Shown: piece by piece, positions 16,909-25,093 of the stretch | Layout: every line of letters starts with the position of its first letter | Numbering within the stretch: the stretch's first letter is position 1 | Source of the DNA: Pseudooceanicola batsensis HTCC2597 | Lineage (GTDB): Bacteria > Pseudomonadota > Alphaproteobacteria > Rhodobacterales > Rhodobacteraceae | Assembly: GCF_000152725.1 (NCBI RefSeq) | Contig: NZ_CH724132.1 | Coordinates: 1 to 64,000, forward strand | Reading direction: 5' to 3' | Length of the DNA stretch: 64,000 bases | Notes under the pieces: model-generated | What the model saw: only the letters and a program-made list of their open reading frames with translations | Told to the model about the DNA's origin: nothing | The model's database searches: none | Made by a program: the position numbers and the translations under genes

Positions 16909-17718
16909 TCAGTCCGCGCGCAACTCAGGAAGCGTAAAGTCCATGAAGCGCTGTTCCTCGGCGATGGTGGCGGCATCGATCACGCCGCCGGTGCCATCAC
17001 CCACGGTCTGCACCGCTTCAAGCTGCCACATGGCGACCAGCGCAATGGCGAGTTCCGCCGTCACGCGTGTGTTGAGGTCGATGCTTTCCTTCAGTTCGTC
17101 CATGTCATCGATCAGCCCGACAAGGCGGTCGACCCGCTCGAGCGATTGGCCGGCATCTTCATAGCTGTTCTGGGCCGCGGCCGAGACGAGCGCGCCGGTC
17201 GTGGCTTGTGTGGCCACGCGATTGGCGCCCGGATTGCCGCTGGTGGCCATTTCCGAAAGCGTGTCATCGTCAAATCCGAGATCGGCCAGGACCCGGTCCA
17301 TCTGGGTTTCGATCTCGCCCGCGCCGGAGCCAGAGAGGCCAGAGAAGTCTCCGGTCTTGATGGCTTCGATGGTGGCGAGGATATCACCGAACTCCTGGTC
17401 GAGCAGGCCGTTCAGCTCGTCTTCCATCTCGGTGCGGATGATTTCCGGCAGTTCGGCAAGGCGGGTGAGGGCTTCATAGGTTCTTTGCAGCTCCGCGAGT
17501 TGGTCCGTGAGTGTCGCAAGCTGTTCGCGGAGCTGCGTCAGCTGCTCGTTTTGCAGGATCTCGTCTTCGATCATCTGCCGCAGCTGCTGGATGTTTTGTG
17601 CGATGTTCTGGGTGTCGACGACGGGCACGCCTTGCGCCAGGGCAGGGGACAGGGTGCCGAGATGCAGGCCAATTCCAAGCGTCGTGGCCAAGGCCGTCCT
17701 CACGAGTAAATCTCTCAT
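16909..17718 (-). CDS. virB5: T4SS VirB5-like minor pilin/adhesin
   Basis: This 269-residue protein has a signal peptide (cleavage after LAQ near residue 29) and a long helical mature part rich in Gln/Glu (about residues 38-110), as in VirB5/TrbJ proteins that sit at the pilus tip. The central Gly/Ser-rich segment is probably a flexible loop. Its place between a lytic transglycosylase and virB8 supports the assignment, which rests on architecture more than on a single motif. Confidence 0.8.
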   Translation of the reverse strand: MRDLLVRTALATTLGIGLHLGTLSPALAQGVPVVDTQNIAQNIQQLRQMIEDEILQNEQLTQLREQLATLTDQLAELQRTYEALTRLAELPEIIRTEMEDELNGLLDQEFGDILATIEAIKTGDFSGLSGSGAGEIETQMDRVLADLGFDDDTLSEMATSGNPGANRVATQATTGALVSAAAQNSYEDAGQSLERVDRLVGLIDDMDELKESIDLNTRVTAELAIALVAMWQLEAVQTVGDGTGGVIDAATIAEEQRFMDFTLPELRAD

Positions 17719-18872
17719 CAGTCTATCTCCCTGATCGTGAATTCCATGAACGCGCCCTCGGCCATGCGGGCGCTGGCCTGTGCCAGCTCTTCGGCCGAGA
17801 GTACGCGGGTCCGCGCCGCCTGTAGCCGGATGCGGGCCGCGACGAGACGCACGAGTTCGGCGCGGGCATAGGTATTGAGCGCGACGCTTTCCTGTACGTC
17901 TTCCGTCGCGGAAATCCGCGTGACGATGTCTTGGATACGCAGGGCAGCTTGCCTGATCGCGGCGGGCGAGTTGTTGCCATAGAAAGCCGCGCCATGCCCG
18001 GTCATCGAGAGGTTGGCATTGGCCAGAAGCGCGGGGTCGATCGTGCCGAGCGCGTCTATCCCGCCGATGCGGCTCAGATAGAGATTGTAGCGTTCGGGAA
18101 TGACCGTGACGTAGTGCTGGGTCTCGGCGAAAGGCGGCACGCCCCCATATTCGAACACGCGACCGGGTCCGGCGTTATAGGCCGCGAGGGCGTTGATGAT
18201 GTTGCCATCGAAGGTGTTGAGTTGTGTCGCGAGATAGCGTGCACCGCCATGCACCTGCAGGTAGGGGCTGTCATAGTATTCCGGATTGATGCCCAGATCG
18301 CTGGCGGTACCGGGCATGATCTGGGTGAGACCATAGGCGCCGACGGGAGACCGTGCCCCAATCGTAAACCGGCTTTCCTGCCAGATCAGCGCTTGCAGCA
18401 ACGCGCGCCACTGGACGGGCGAGAGCCCTGCGCGGCCAACACCCGCAAAGCCGCTGGTCTCCTGGGCGACCCGGATGATGAGCTGCTCGATGGTCTCAGA
18501 CGCATCCCCGAACATCTGCGCACCGCCGCGATTGGGATCGATCTCGCCCGTTCCATAGACGGCTTCCACGGCGCGGTCGGGATCGCCGCTGCCGCTTTCC
18601 AGCCCCGAGACCATGGCGGGCAGGCCCTGACCGCCGAAGCTGGTCTGGGCATCGAGGATGCGTCGGAGGGTTTCCAGCTGCTCCCGTTCGATCTCGGCGA
18701 TGAGTTCGCGCACTGCAAGCTTGTCGGCCTGAACAGCTAAGTCTGCCTCGCGATCGCCGGTCTCGACGATGTCACGCGCGGTCAGCCCACTGTCATTGGT
18801 CGGCACACCTTGAGACAAGGCGAGACCAGGCAGCAGGCAAAACGCGAGGATATGAGGCAGCCTAGACTTCAA
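17718..18872 (-). CDS. Second T4SS lytic transglycosylase (SLT domain)
   Basis: A 384-residue secreted lytic transglycosylase that would open peptidoglycan for the channel. After a signal peptide (about residues 4-21) and a coiled-coil segment, the SLT domain shows the catalytic ALIWQESRF, AYGLTQIMPGTA and LAAYNAGPG motifs. The TTG start at 18872 overlaps the small lipoprotein gene upstream; starting further up would read through that gene. The operon also holds a VirB1 at its head, so the system has two such enzymes. This one carries extra helical regions on both sides of the catalytic domain. Confidence 0.88.
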   Translation of the reverse strand: MKSRLPHILAFCLLPGLALSQGVPTNDSGLTARDIVETGDREADLAVQADKLAVRELIAEIEREQLETLRRILDAQTSFGGQGLPAMVSGLESGSGDPDRAVEAVYGTGEIDPNRGGAQMFGDASETIEQLIIRVAQETSGFAGVGRAGLSPVQWRALLQALIWQESRFTIGARSPVGAYGLTQIMPGTASDLGINPEYYDSPYLQVHGGARYLATQLNTFDGNIINALAAYNAGPGRVFEYGGVPPFAETQHYVTVIPERYNLYLSRIGGIDALGTIDPALLANANLSMTGHGAAFYGNNSPAAIRQAALRIQDIVTRISATEDVQESVALNTYARAELVRLVAARIRLQAARTRVLSAEELAQASARMAEGAFMEFTIREID

Positions 18873-19029
18873 TGTCGGCCTCCGGGGTGCCAAGGGGCGT
18901 GAAGTCACAATCGGGCGCGTCGGGTGCCGTGGACGCAAGAAATGTGAAGCAGTTCGCCTGCGGCTCCCGGTACTGGGTGCAGGAGGCCAGCGCGCCGAGC
19001 GCAGCCAAAGCGACAAGAATACGGATCAT
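18862..19029 (-). CDS. Short T4SS lipoprotein, VirB7-like (55 aa)
   Basis: This is a 55-codon gene between virB4 and the second transglycosylase. It begins MIRILVALAALGALASC, a perfect lipoprotein signal with a lipobox ending in Cys16. The mature 40 residues contain two more cysteines. Its ATG overlaps the virB4 stop (ATGA) and its end overlaps the next start. A small outer-membrane lipoprotein is the expected partner of VirB9, so this is the best VirB7 candidate, although it does not lie beside virB8. The role is inferred from size, lipobox and operon position. Confidence 0.75.
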   Translation of the reverse strand: MIRILVALAALGALASCTQYREPQANCFTFLASTAPDAPDCDFTPLGTPEADIEV

Positions 19030-21401
19030 GAAAGCCTCCAAAAATCTGGGCGGTCGCGGTAATCGGCGCCGACAAGCGCCTCGCCTTTCTCCATGCCGCC
19101 AAGGATGGTGAGTGTGGGGCCAAGGGCGCTCAGATCGGCATCGACGACGATCGAGCCCTGATCGTCGCGGATCAGCGCCAAGCGGCTGTTGCTGCCCGTG
19201 TTGAGAAGGACGTCGAGTTCCTTCTCCGTGAGGTTCAGCATTGCGTAATCCGCAGGCTGCGCGCGGATATTGGGCAGCAGGATCTGCGTCGGCACGGCTT
19301 CGACGATGGTCTTGCCGGTCCGGGTGCGCTCGAGCTGGCTTGCGTATTGCGTCATCATCACGGCAACCGTGTTCTGCTTGCGCGCGGTCACCAGCCAGTT
19401 TGACAACCGTTCGGCGAAATATGCGTTGTCGAGCGCCTTCCAGGCCTCGTCGATCACGATGATGGTGGGGCGGCGGTCCTCGATCTCGCGCTCGACCCGG
19501 CGGAAAAGATAGGACAGGACCGCCATCCGTTCCTTGTCGGCCTCGCTGTCGAGAATGCCGGTCAGATCGAAGCCCACGACATCGCCCTTGAGCGAGAACG
19601 TGTCCTCGAGACTCTGCCCGAAGATCCAGCCGTAGCGGCCGTCCTCAGACCACTCGAGCAGGCGCTGGTGCAGATCGCCGCCATCATCGGTGGACACAAA
19701 AAGCGACGCGAAATCCCGCCAGTTCCGCAGGGCCGGATTGGTGGCCTGGGCATTCTGGCGCACGACCTCCTGGATGCGGTTGGTCTGCGCCGGGGTCAGG
19801 GGTTTGTCAGCGCGGTAGAGCAGGGTTGTGAGCCAATCCGAGAGCCAGGCGGTGCCGCGCGCATCGGTCTCTGTCCAGAGCGGGTTGAGACCCGTGGGCT
19901 GGCCGGCGTTCAGGGAGGCGTAGCGCCCGCCATTGGCGCGCACCGCCATCTCCATGCCAAGACGGTAATCGAAGACGAAGATCCGCGCCCCTGCGCGACG
20001 GGCCTGGGTCATCAGAAAGGCTGACAGCACCGATTTGCCGGACCCAGGCCGCCCCATGATCAGGGTATGGCCGCTGGTCGGTTCTTTGTCGGGCGATCCC
20101 TGCTCGTGATAGGAAAACCGGTAGGCGCTCTGCTCCGGCGTGGGCAAATATGTGACGACCCGGCCCCAGGGGGTAAGTGCTGCAGGTTTGCCGAGCTGTG
20201 TCCGGTGGAAGGCCGCAAAATCCGCGAAGTTGCGGTTGGTGACGGCGCTGGCGCGGACGCGCTTGGGCTGGTTGCCGGGATGCTGGCTGAGGTAATGGGC
20301 CTTTGCGGCGACCCGCTCGCCGATCATCTTCACGCCTTCGGTTGCGGCGGCGTTCACGATCTCCGCGCTGAGGGTTTGCAGTTCTTCGAGCGTGTCGCAA
20401 AAGAGCGTCACGACCATGTGATGCTCGCCGAAGCTTTGGCGCTTGGCCTCGAGATCATCGGCGGCGATGTCGAGGGCTTCCAGGAGGGAGAGGGCCGCAT
20501 CCTGGCTGGCCTGCATCTGGCGCTTTTGCCGCTTGATGCGGCCCGCCATGAGGTTCGAATTGATCGGCGTGAAGGAGTGCGTCACGATCATGTCGACCGG
20601 CAGGTTCAGCATGTCGAACATGGTGCAGGAGGTGCCTTCCGAGTATTCCCCGATGGTGAAACTCTTGCCGTAGCGATGCCCCACGACGCCTTCCGAGAGC
20701 TCGAAATGATCGCCGTGAAACGTCACGCGGGTATTGGCGACGTTGACGGACAAAAAGCCGTAGGTGTTGGCCGGGTAGAGCGGCAGCTCGGTGCCCGTGT
20801 TGAGCGCCCCCAGAAACCCTACCAACTCCCCCGATGCGGCCGAGAGGACCCGCGGCTTGAGCTCGGTAAGGCCTGACAGGAAGACGTTCACGGCCTCACC
20901 CAGGCGCTGCAGGCGTTTGCGGGTCTCCTCTTTCAGGCGATCCGGCGCGCTGCGGCTGAGGAACGGCAGGAGGCTTTTCGGGGGCGGGCGGTGAATGACG
21001 GTGAGCGTCAGGGTCTTGTCGCGGAGCCCGCTGGTCTCGAGTTTCGCGCGCCAGCGCCGGTCCACCTCGCCTGCGAAGCTGTCCTCGCGGATCCGGTCGA
21101 GATCAGGTTTGATGGCCTTGGAGACCTTGTGGACGTAATAGCTGAATTCCGGCCCAAGTTGCGCGACGATGCGGGCAAAAAGCGCCGTCACCTTGTCGAG
21201 ATAGGCATCGTCCGTCGTGTAGCTGTTGATCCCCTCGAGCCGGATGCAGCGGAAGAGCTCATTGACCCGGGTGCGCACGGTCTGGCCATCGACGAGGCTC
21301 ACATAGGGCAGCATATGCGCGAGGCGGGTCTCGCGCGCATACCATTCCGGCGCCATCGTGCGGGGATCGAGCGCAGCATCAGGGGCTTCATCACGGGGCA
21401 T
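19026..21401 (-). CDS. virB4: T4SS ATPase VirB4
   Basis: VirB4 is the large ATPase that energises pilus assembly and transfer. The 791-residue protein carries the N-terminal CagE/TrbE/VirB region, a Walker A motif MGRPGSGKSVL near residue 430, Walker B TIIVIDEAWKAL near 640 and the following MMTQYASQL segment, all in place. Start codons at 21416 and 21401 are both possible; the second overlaps the virB3 stop more tightly. Length is normal. Confidence 0.95.
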   Translation of the reverse strand: MPRDEAPDAALDPRTMAPEWYARETRLAHMLPYVSLVDGQTVRTRVNELFRCIRLEGINSYTTDDAYLDKVTALFARIVAQLGPEFSYYVHKVSKAIKPDLDRIREDSFAGEVDRRWRAKLETSGLRDKTLTLTVIHRPPPKSLLPFLSRSAPDRLKEETRKRLQRLGEAVNVFLSGLTELKPRVLSAASGELVGFLGALNTGTELPLYPANTYGFLSVNVANTRVTFHGDHFELSEGVVGHRYGKSFTIGEYSEGTSCTMFDMLNLPVDMIVTHSFTPINSNLMAGRIKRQKRQMQASQDAALSLLEALDIAADDLEAKRQSFGEHHMVVTLFCDTLEELQTLSAEIVNAAATEGVKMIGERVAAKAHYLSQHPGNQPKRVRASAVTNRNFADFAAFHRTQLGKPAALTPWGRVVTYLPTPEQSAYRFSYHEQGSPDKEPTSGHTLIMGRPGSGKSVLSAFLMTQARRAGARIFVFDYRLGMEMAVRANGGRYASLNAGQPTGLNPLWTETDARGTAWLSDWLTTLLYRADKPLTPAQTNRIQEVVRQNAQATNPALRNWRDFASLFVSTDDGGDLHQRLLEWSEDGRYGWIFGQSLEDTFSLKGDVVGFDLTGILDSEADKERMAVLSYLFRRVEREIEDRRPTIIVIDEAWKALDNAYFAERLSNWLVTARKQNTVAVMMTQYASQLERTRTGKTIVEAVPTQILLPNIRAQPADYAMLNLTEKELDVLLNTGSNSRLALIRDDQGSIVVDADLSALGPTLTILGGMEKGEALVGADYRDRPDFWRLS

Positions 21402-21669
21402 AGCTGTCCCCGCCATGGATGGACCTGTTGCGCGTGGGCGGTGTCTCCTGCAGCGACGTCATCATCACATCGATGAAGCGCGGGTCCCAATCTGCGGCCT
21501 TCCAAAGCACCGGATAGAGCAGAGCCGCGACAGCCAGCACCGCAATATGCTGGACCCAGACGAAGAGAAGCACCGAGCCGAAGAGCCAGACCATCGCATA
21601 CATGATGGGCAGGCCCAGGAGCTTCGGCGGACGCACGAGGCCGAGGAAGAGAGGCGCGCGCTCAGCCAC
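21391..21669 (-). CDS. virB3: T4SS protein VirB3
   Basis: VirB3 is a small inner-membrane protein needed for pilus assembly. From a GTG start at 21669 (overlapping the virB2 stop by 8 bases) it has 92 residues, begins with the typical APLFLGLVRPPKLLGLPI and holds two adjacent hydrophobic segments (about residues 22-60). It overlaps virB4 at its end. Confidence 0.9.
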   Translation of the reverse strand: MAERAPLFLGLVRPPKLLGLPIMYAMVWLFGSVLLFVWVQHIAVLAVAALLYPVLWKAADWDPRFIDVMMTSLQETPPTRNRSIHGGDSYAP

Positions 21670-21955
21670 CGGCAAAGACCGCGGCAACGATGGTCGGGGC
21701 GGCGGCGACACCAGCGATGCCCACGAGAACCCAGAGCGCCTGGCGCAGGTCGATGATGTTGAAGAACCAGCTCAAGAAAACGCCGAGGACCGCGAGCGTC
21801 GCGATCACAACACCGAGCGGACCTGTCAGCGCATCGACGATACCCTGCAACAGGCTCTGGATCGGGGAGAGATCGATGCTTTGAGCAAGGGCCGGTTCGG
21901 CAATGAGCAGGAATAGCGCCAGCGAGGCGACAAAGAGGTTTGAAATCTGTTTCAT
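21662..21955 (-). CDS. virB2: T4SS major pilin VirB2
   Basis: VirB2 is the pilus subunit. The 97-residue precursor has a signal peptide (cleavage after ALA near residue 24) and two hydrophobic segments separated by a short loop, the typical VirB2/TrbC layout. It overlaps virB1 by 4 bases and virB3 by 8 bases. Confidence 0.92.
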   Translation of the reverse strand: MKQISNLFVASLALFLLIAEPALAQSIDLSPIQSLLQGIVDALTGPLGVVIATLAVLGVFLSWFFNIIDLRQALWVLVGIAGVAAAPTIVAAVFAGG

Positions 21956-22662
21956 GAATTTGATCCTTCCAATCGGGCTACGACAGCCATGACGCGGGCC
22001 ACGTGGTTCTGGGTTTCTCGGTAGGGGGGAACGCCGCCATACTGGCGGACCGCATCGGGCCCCGCGTTGTAGGCCGCCAGCGCCAGATGCGGATCGCCGA
22101 AGGTTTCCAGCATCATCGCGAGGTAGCGGGCGGACCCGTCGAGGTTCTGCAGCGGATCACGCGGGTCGACGCCCAGATCACGCGCAGTTGCTGGCATCAA
22201 TTGACCAAGGCCAATGGCACCCGCACTTGAAATCGCATCCTGCCGGTAGGCGCTCTCAACCTCGATATTGGCGCGGTAGAGAGCCAGCCAATCCCTCACG
22301 GAGAGCTCTGCGCGCCGCAGGCCCGGATGGCCGGCATAGCGCAGGGCCGTTGCCTCGATGCCTAAGAGAACGTCTGCGCGGGGCAGGGGTGCTGGCTGGG
22401 CGAGTGCCGCAAACCTCAGCGCGTCAGGTTCGGAAGCTGCTTCAGTCTCGCCAAGAATGGCCAAACCATCGGACGCCGATCCCTGACCAATGCCGTCATT
22501 GTAGTGTCGAGCAAAGCTGCTTTGGGAGCGTGACGGGATCAGGGAGCCGTCGCTCTCCATGACCAGGACCATTTGAGCTGAGGCAGGTGCTGCGACCAGC
22601 CAGAGACAGACGAGGTTAGCTGCCAGCGCCCTTGTCTGATGGGGCTTTGTCTGGCGGCGCAA
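21952..22662 (-). CDS. virB1: VirB1-like lytic transglycosylase
   Basis: A secreted lytic transglycosylase at the head of the virB operon. The catalytic core shows NIEVESAYRQDA (catalytic Glu), AIGLGQLMPATA and LALAAYNAGPDA. I place the start at a TTG (22662) that opens a signal peptide ending APASAQ; this overlaps the upstream hypothetical gene by 47 bases. A much longer frame exists upstream, but it runs antisense-like through that gene and is not credible. About 236 residues. Confidence 0.88.
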   Translation of the reverse strand: MRRQTKPHQTRALAANLVCLWLVAAPASAQMVLVMESDGSLIPSRSQSSFARHYNDGIGQGSASDGLAILGETEAASEPDALRFAALAQPAPLPRADVLLGIEATALRYAGHPGLRRAELSVRDWLALYRANIEVESAYRQDAISSAGAIGLGQLMPATARDLGVDPRDPLQNLDGSARYLAMMLETFGDPHLALAAYNAGPDAVRQYGGVPPYRETQNHVARVMAVVARLEGSNS

Positions 22663-22996
22663 GTTTGTGCGTACGGCTTGTCCCCGCCTCAAGCGGCAGG
22701 TCGACATGCGCAAAACCAAGGCCAATGAAGAAAGACACCACGCCGGAGATCGTCTTGAACTCGCGGATCTTGATATCGTTGTAGGTCGTCCGCGTGCGGG
22801 CAGTGACCAGGAGCTTTTCCACCCCGTCATCAGAGACAACGCGCATGATCCAGACCCCGTAATAGCTGGGGCCTTTCTTATGTGCCGACTCCTGGCACAG
22901 GATTTCTGCGCTATAGCCGCTTTCCACGAGCTCGCGGAACCTGGCTTCCGTAACCACATTTGGTGCTTCGATGTCCCAGTTCATGGCCCGGCTCAC
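22616..22996 (-). CDS. Hypothetical protein heading the T4SS operon
   Basis: A 126-residue soluble protein, first gene of the virB transcription unit. A GGAGAA ribosome binding site five bases before a GTG at 22996 decides the start (an ATG at 22984 is the alternative). It contains three short strands around YYGVWIMRVV and LLVTARTRTTYND and a hydrophobic GVVSFFIGLGF, with no signal peptide. The shared AT-rich palindrome lies about 50 bases upstream. No family recognised. Confidence 0.7.
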   Translation of the reverse strand: MSRAMNWDIEAPNVVTEARFRELVESGYSAEILCQESAHKKGPSYYGVWIMRVVSDDGVEKLLVTARTRTTYNDIKIREFKTISGVVSFFIGLGFAHVDLPLEAGTSRTHKLAPPDKAPSDKGAGS

Positions 22997-23044
22997 GCTT
23001 TCTCCAATGGCGCGACCCCAGGCATTCCCACTTGAAGCCCAGAG

Positions 23045-23064
23045 TTACGATAGTATACTATCAA
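23045..23064. promoter_or_regulatory. Palindromic operator between T4SS operon and divergent gene
   Basis: GATAGTATACTATC (23049-23062) is a perfect 14-bp palindrome within the 156-bp gap between the T4SS operon (minus) and a small secreted-protein gene (plus). The same sequence with one altered base pair occurs at 33538-33553, and one arm occurs at 941-953. Three copies beside transfer genes make a common repressor-binding site likely. Confidence 0.65.
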
Positions 23065-23152
23065 CCGCAAGATGTAATATCGTGCTTTAGCTGTAGTTTG
23101 GTCACGCAAACACTAGTCACGGCCAGTGTCTGCGATCAAGGAGATAACAGGT

Positions 23153-23446
23153 TTGAGAAACCCAAGGTTGACAGGCCTGCTCCCATTGCAAGCTCTGGCC
23201 CTTCTGATCTGCGTTCCCGGGCCGGTTTTGGCGGAATCCTGCTTCGCCCCGGCCCGTCCTTTCATGCCAAGCGATTCGCAGGCCGCGCGGGACTATTCGG
23301 ACATCATCCGTGGCGACTTCGAAGATTACATCCAGGATATCCAGAGCTACTTCCGTTGCCTCGACAGCGAGCGCGCCCGCGCCTTCGAGGAAGCGCGCGA
23401 AGTCAGCGAGGACTATGGCCGATTTCTGCAATTGGTAGGGGATTGA
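23153..23446 (+). CDS. Small secreted hypothetical protein
   Basis: A 97-residue protein with a signal peptide (hydrophobic core LPLQALALLICV, cleavage after VLA) and a mature helical domain with two cysteines. The TTG start at 23153 is chosen because AAGGAG (23138-23143) lies 9 bases before it; an earlier GTG has no such site. It is divergent from the T4SS operon and shares the palindromic operator, so it is probably regulated with transfer. Possible periplasmic transfer accessory or exclusion protein; function not established. Confidence 0.7.
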   Translation: MRNPRLTGLLPLQALALLICVPGPVLAESCFAPARPFMPSDSQAARDYSDIIRGDFEDYIQDIQSYFRCLDSERARAFEEAREVSEDYGRFLQLVGD

Positions 23447-23510
23447 TGGGCAACCTCGGGAGCATCAGACTTGCAGCCCATGGAAACCAGACGCCGATAA
23501 CACCCTCATA

Positions 23511-23527
23511 TATCTACTTTTTAGATA
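23511..23527. promoter_or_regulatory. Inverted repeat upstream of XRE regulator
   Basis: TATCTA (23511-23516) and TAGATA (23522-23527) form a 6-bp inverted repeat with a 5-base spacer, 44 bases before the XRE gene. It differs from the GATAGTATACTATC palindrome. It may be an autoregulatory operator; this is inference. Confidence 0.4.
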
Positions 23528-23570
23528 ACAGATTTCATCCGCTAGCGACGTCACAAAAGGTATGTGACGC

Positions 23571-23828
23571 GTGGCAAAGACAATCAGAAGCAAAGGGCAA
23601 GTGGCACTCTGCCAGGCGTTGGTCGACGCGCGCATCAAAGCGGGCCTCGGCCAGAAAGACTTGGCGGATAGGCTCAGATGCCACCAATCCCTTATTGCCC
23701 GTCTTGAAAGCGGTCAGCGCCGGGTCGACGTTGTCGAACTGGTCGTTTTGGCGCGTGCCATCGGCTTTGATCCGTTCCAGCTTCTGGCGATCGTTGAAGC
23801 CGCCACGGAGCCCGACCACAGGATTTGA
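23571..23828 (+). CDS. XRE-family transcriptional regulator
   Basis: An 85-residue Cro/C1-type repressor. The helix-turn-helix is seen at about residues 20-60 (LGQKDLADRLRCHQSLIARLESGQ), followed by VDVVELVVLARAIGFDPFQL as in plasmid and phage XRE proteins. It lies just downstream of the putative transfer operators, so it is the prime candidate for their repressor, although binding cannot be shown from sequence. Two small ORFs follow on the same strand. Confidence 0.88.
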   Translation: MAKTIRSKGQVALCQALVDARIKAGLGQKDLADRLRCHQSLIARLESGQRRVDVVELVVLARAIGFDPFQLLAIVEAATEPDHRI

Positions 23829-23833
23829 AGCCA

Positions 23834-24001
23834 ATGAATTGTTGAGAACACGGAAACCCATTTTCCCGGTCTGATGATCATTCCCTCCTTGAGGACCAGT
23901 TAGCCAACATCAAAGAAGCCCGGCGCGCGGTCGTAGTGAACGCTCTGCAACCCCACGCCGCAATTCGCAGCGCCACAGTGCAGGAAGTCAGTAAACAGTG
24001 A
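23834..24001 (+). pseudogene. Small ORF interrupted by in-frame TGA
   Basis: An ATG at 23834 opens a frame MNC, then TGA (23843-23845), then an open frame of 51 codons reading EHGNPFSRSDDHSLL ... VQEVSKQ to a stop at 23999-24001. The downstream part looks like a real helical protein, and its stop overlaps the next gene as GTGA. A single TGG-to-TGA change at codon 4 would explain it. Alternatively a later start is used, but no ATG, GTG or TTG occurs before the middle of the frame. Confidence 0.4.
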
Positions 24002-24225
24002 ACGATGATAGGGGTGAGGGCGTCGCGATCGCCAATCTGATCGGGACCGATGGGTGCAGTGTTGTTGGTTGGGTTTTTCGCTGGAGTACAGGCTCACATG
24101 CGGTGATGTGGGACGTCCATGGGCCTCAGCCGGTATCGGAAATCCGGCCAGATCTGGGTGCGGAACAGAAGCAGGAAATCGACTTCGATGCGCTCACGCG
24201 GATCGGAAAAAGTGACAGTGGATAG
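23998..24225 (+). CDS. Small hypothetical protein (75 aa)
   Basis: A 75-residue soluble protein starting at a GTG that overlaps the previous stop. Its centre (VVGWVFRWSTGSHAVMWDVHG) has a strand-rich, aromatic pattern that looks like true coding sequence. No signal peptide or known domain. It ends the backbone block before the metal cargo. The roughly 280 bases that follow hold no gene I can support. Confidence 0.5.
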   Translation: MNDDRGEGVAIANLIGTDGCSVVGWVFRWSTGSHAVMWDVHGPQPVSEIRPDLGAEQKQEIDFDALTRIGKSDSG

Positions 24226-24507
24226 GCTTCTCAGGCTGCCGCCAGTTCATATTGATGGAAAGGGTCTGCGAGCGTACCGGTCATTGGAGTAGATGGCAGC
24301 GAAGGTCTCGAAGGAGCCCTTTTTGACGAATGCTGCCGAGCGACTGGACGGCCGCTTCGGCGGACCCGCAGCTTAGCGAGGTGTTCTCCGTTCGGGTCTA
24401 GACATACTCCGTAATGCGTTTCAACAAGGCGACACCGGCACCTGATAGAACGCCGCAAGAAGACGTAAGCTCTTGACGACGCCCGGTTTCGAGCGGGTGG
24501 GGTCCTG

Positions 24508-24696
24508 TTATGTGACCGTAACCTGCCCCATCATGCCCGCATCCTCGTGTTCGAGGATGTGGCAGTGATACATGAATGGTGTCTCTTCCGAAGCCAGCTT
24601 GTCGAACCTCAGCAGGATTCCGGTCGGACCCTGCACACGGACAACATCTTTCCAACCGATCTGCGCCGAGTCGACCGGCCGTCCGTTCTGACTCAC
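24508..24696 (-). pseudogene. C-terminal fragment of a multicopper oxidase
   Basis: This short frame encodes only the last 62 residues of a multicopper oxidase: GWKDVVRV, FMYHCHILEHEDAGMM and a terminal VTVT are the type 1/3 copper-ligand end of CueO-like enzymes. The rest of the gene is missing. Its first codons abut the end of the ArsR-family gene, so the break lies exactly at an insertion or deletion junction. It is very unlikely to be functional alone. Confidence 0.85.
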
Positions 24697-25037
24697 GCCT
24701 CACGATAATTGTCACACGCCTCAACGCCCTCTGCGACCACGTCGAGAAGTGCGTCCACATCGCTCAGAAGAACCGTGATGCGCGGGCTGCTGATACGGTA
24801 GCGGATGAAACGCCCATGGCGATCGCTGGCGACAAGCCCGCACTCCAGCAGGCACCTCAGATGGTTGGAGACGTTGGGTTGCGATAGTTTCGTCCGCTCG
24901 ACGAGCTCGTGAACGGCCAATGGCTCGTTACAAAGTGCACCGAGGATGGCCAGGCGGCTCGGGTCCGCGAAGCCGCGAAACAGCTTCGCCCGTCGCTCGA
25001 TGGTTGCGCTCTTGCGGTCATCGACGAATTGCGCCAT
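24693..25037 (-). CDS. ArsR/SmtB-family metal sensor, CmtR-like
   Basis: A 114-residue winged-helix repressor. The recognition helix region QPNVSNHLRCLLECGLV carries Cys62 and Cys66, and Cys108 lies near the C-terminus (VEACDNY). This spacing is very close to the Cys57/Cys61/Cys102 ligand set of the Cd/Pb sensor CmtR, so a soft-metal sensor of that class is likely. It is divergent from the CDF-lspA operon, with 56 bases between the starts where its operator should lie. Metal identity is inferred. Confidence 0.85.
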   Translation of the reverse strand: MAQFVDDRKSATIERRAKLFRGFADPSRLAILGALCNEPLAVHELVERTKLSQPNVSNHLRCLLECGLVASDRHGRFIRYRISSPRITVLLSDVDALLDVVAEGVEACDNYREA

Positions 25038-25093
25038 ATCACTCCTCGCTGATATGTTGTTCTTTGATTCATCCTAGCAGGAATAGCGCGACC

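Noticed and set aside
23843..23845. In-frame TGA as a possible selenocysteine codon
   Set aside because: No SECIS-like hairpin is apparent after it and no selenoprotein family fits; a Trp-to-stop mutation is simpler.
24231..24458. Minus-strand open frame before the oxidase fragment, possibly a transposase remnant
   Set aside because: No transposase motif, no ribosome binding site and Arg/Ser-rich composition; I cannot support a gene here.
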